Of a stretch of 5,716 nucleotides of DNA, positions 4,763 to 5,716 are shown in pieces. The stretch lies in NCBI GenBank assembly GCA_948744995.1, contig CAPZCD010000060.1, forward strand, positions 1 to 5,716, in the 5' to 3' direction. The stretch is from an uncultured Rickettsiales bacterium (lineage in GTDB: Bacteria; Pseudomonadota; Alphaproteobacteria; Rickettsiales; UBA1997). A program made the position numbers and the translations under genes. Numbering within the stretch: the stretch's first letter is position 1; every line of letters begins with the position of its first letter. The notes beneath the pieces were generated by a model that saw nothing but the letters and a program-made list of their open reading frames with translations, was not told where the DNA came from and did no database searches.

Positions 4763-5536
4763 TTATATATCATCAATATCCAGTGATTTTATAGGATTAA
4801 TATAAATTATTTTCTCCTCCTCTTGATCCATAGCCTTTTTCTTTCTTCTGCGCCTTTTTCCAGCAGTAACATGTTTAAAATTCCTTCTATCTTCAGCAGT
4901 TTTTTCCTTTAAATAATCATTTAACTCGACTTTTAATTCATCAATAGATCCTTTAAAGTTTCTGTCAGATCCTTCCAAACTCAAGTATTTAACCTTAGAA
5001 TCGGATTTAGTTATAAGTTTTTCCTGCAGAGCTATACATTCATCCTCAGTAAATTTTAAATCATCTGTAGCACGAACTATTAACCCACTGGAAGCGCAAG
5101 GTATTATAAAACTTAGATCACATTTTCTCAAATCCGGTGAAAAAATTGCATAATTTTCAAGATCTGGTCTTCTCATAACCAGCTGTAAAACCGGAGCGAC
5201 ACTGGTATCAATGCCACATATCCAAAAACTTCTACATTCAATATTTTTGTTATGAAGCCAATCCAATGCTGCCGTCATGTCAAGCAAATTAGTATTTTCT
5301 ACTTCTGTTTTGTCAACATTACTATATTCGTTGAGTCTAAATCTTAGTGCAGAAAAATTATTTTCTATAAAAATATCAAATACAATGTCAGCTATCCCAC
5401 TAAAATCTACCTGTTTTCTACTATTTTTTTCTTTCATGTTCTCAACAATTAGAACAGCTGGAGCATCTAAACTCTTGCTGTGGCCGTATTTTCCATTGAC
5501 TTTACCAAAGGCTCCTTTAAAAACTATGTCTGACAT
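4763..5536 (-). CDS. COG2945-like alpha/beta-hydrolase-fold protein, catalytically degenerate, with basic C-terminal extension
   Basis: The first 210 residues follow the alphaproteobacterial COG2945 alpha/beta hydrolases: N-terminal SDIVFKGAFGKVNGKY, then SALRFRL, AALDWL (91-96), LVMRRPDLE (121-129), SFIIPCASSGLIV (144-156) and DELKVELNDYL (201-211). Numbering here counts from the TTG at 5542. Catalytic positions are changed. The nucleophile elbow G-x-S-x-G reads G110-I-D112-T-S114, the HPHPxxGG oxyanion loop is replaced by ENMKEKNSRK (34-43), and the catalytic His of GANHFF is Arg194 (GSDRNF). It is probably a pseudoenzyme. Residues 213-259 are an extra tail with the basic patch GKRRRRKKK (228-236), followed by an acidic DQEEE and a conserved-looking IYINPIKSLDIDDI end. 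Family alignment (M-S-D-I-V-F against M-P-E-V-I-F) favours the ATG at 5534-5536 over the in-frame TTG at 5540-5542. Neither has a well-spaced Shine-Dalgarno; GGAG touches the ATG. It is the first gene of the ppiD-truA operon. Function unknown. Confidence 0.8.
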   Translation of the reverse strand: MSDIVFKGAFGKVNGKYGHSKSLDAPAVLIVENMKEKNSRKQVDFSGIADIVFDIFIENNFSALRFRLNEYSNVDKTEVENTNLLDMTAALDWLHNKNIECRSFWICGIDTSVAPVLQLVMRRPDLENYAIFSPDLRKCDLSFIIPCASSGLIVRATDDLKFTEDECIALQEKLITKSDSKVKYLSLEGSDRNFKGSIDELKVELNDYLKEKTAEDRRNFKHVTAGKRRRRKKKAMDQEEEKIIYINPIKSLDIDDI

Positions 5537-5560
5537 CTCCAAATAATTAATATTAATAGT

Positions 5561-5588
5561 ATTATATCATCTAAAATAAAAAATTCAA
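5561..5588 (-). promoter_or_regulatory. Sigma70-type promoter of the pseudo-hydrolase-ppiD-truA operon
   Basis: On the minus strand TTGAAT (complement of 5583-5588) is followed after 16 bases by a perfect TATAAT (complement of 5561-5566) preceded by TGA, an extended -10. Transcription would start near 5554, only about 18 bases before the ATG at 5536. The layout (TTG, 16 bases, TGATATAAT) is the same as in the MORN gene promoter. No other promoter is evident before ppiD or truA. Confidence 0.62.
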
Positions 5589-5657
5589 TCATAATGGGGA
5601 ATAGGATTTGGTACTGTACTCCATTAGTTTGCTTTTGAATTTTTTATGTAGAATAAT

Positions 5658-5716
5658 CTACTTAACCCCAACCTCGCTTTTCATCCCAACTTCATCCTTA
5701 TTTTTAGCTGATAGGT
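5658..5716 (-). CDS. Possible 3' end of an upstream gene with a repetitive tail (partial)
   Basis: A minus-strand frame is open from the window edge to TAG (complement of 5658-5660). It would end LSAKNKDEVGMKSEVGVK, with a degenerate six-residue repeat, DEVGMK and SEVGVK, that matches at 11 of 18 bases. The other two minus frames close within this segment. A similar KSEVGV-coding word lies after truA at 2429-2448. The gene would be co-directional with the operon, ending about 70 bases before its -35 box. It is too short to identify and may be a chance open frame. Confidence 0.35.
   Translation of the reverse strand, partial: LSAKNKDEVGMKSEVGVK

Noticed and set aside
4530..4805. 91-codon plus-strand frame with hydrophobic stretches
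   Set aside because: It is antisense to the N-terminal part of the ppiD-like gene and spans the gene boundary; its hydrophobicity mirrors the lysine-rich and membrane codons on the other strand.
5277..5546. 89-codon plus-strand frame with hydrophobic character
   Set aside because: It is antisense to the conserved N-terminal half of the hydrolase-fold gene, with no promoter or family signal.
5648..5661. GTAGA-ATAA-TCTAC hairpin as a terminator
   Set aside because: The stem has only five base pairs and no T tract follows on either strand.
1..5716. tRNA, rRNA, CRISPR array, insertion sequence
   Set aside because: No cloverleaf with conserved T-loop bases, no regularly spaced repeats and no transposase-like frame were seen.

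Overview
The window is AT-rich and densely coding. It looks like part of a reduced alphaproteobacterial genome, most plausibly a Rickettsiales-type intracellular bacterium. The evidence is the low GC in genes and spacers, an alphaproteobacterial-style alpha/beta hydrolase (COG2945-like) next to a PpiD-like chaperone and truA, a secreted MORN-repeat protein, a lone bioB of a type not usual for alphaproteobacteria, and a candidate protein-coding palindrome inside truA of the kind known from Rickettsia. This placement is inference from gene content; no rRNA or other phylogenetic marker is present.

Left part (1-1300): a possible tail of an upstream plus-strand gene ends at 39. Then come a good sigma70-type promoter (80-107), an inverted repeat over the predicted start site (109-142), and a plus-strand gene for an exported MORN-repeat protein (188-1144). 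This gene converges on bioB. The spacer holds two strong hairpins, one of them a textbook terminator.

Middle part (1323-2498): biotin synthase bioB is on the minus strand, with its own putative promoter and a palindrome beside the predicted start site. No other biotin gene is adjacent. The 192-base spacer upstream of it also receives the 3' end of the truA transcript.

Right part (2499-5542): a minus-strand operon runs pseudo-hydrolase, then ppiD-like, then truA. The gap between the first two is 18 bases and the ppiD and truA frames overlap by one base. One extended -10 promoter (5561-5588) appears to drive all three. The operon couples envelope protein folding (PpiD-like), tRNA pseudouridylation (TruA) and a hydrolase-fold protein that has lost its catalytic residues and gained a basic tail. 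At the right edge a minus-strand frame with a short repetitive C-terminus ends at 5658.

The points most worth a second look are the roughly 90-base in-frame palindromic insert in truA, the catalytically dead hydrolase with its RRRRKKK tail, the exact 20-base repeat shared by truA and ppiD, and the inverted repeats at the MORN and bioB promoters.
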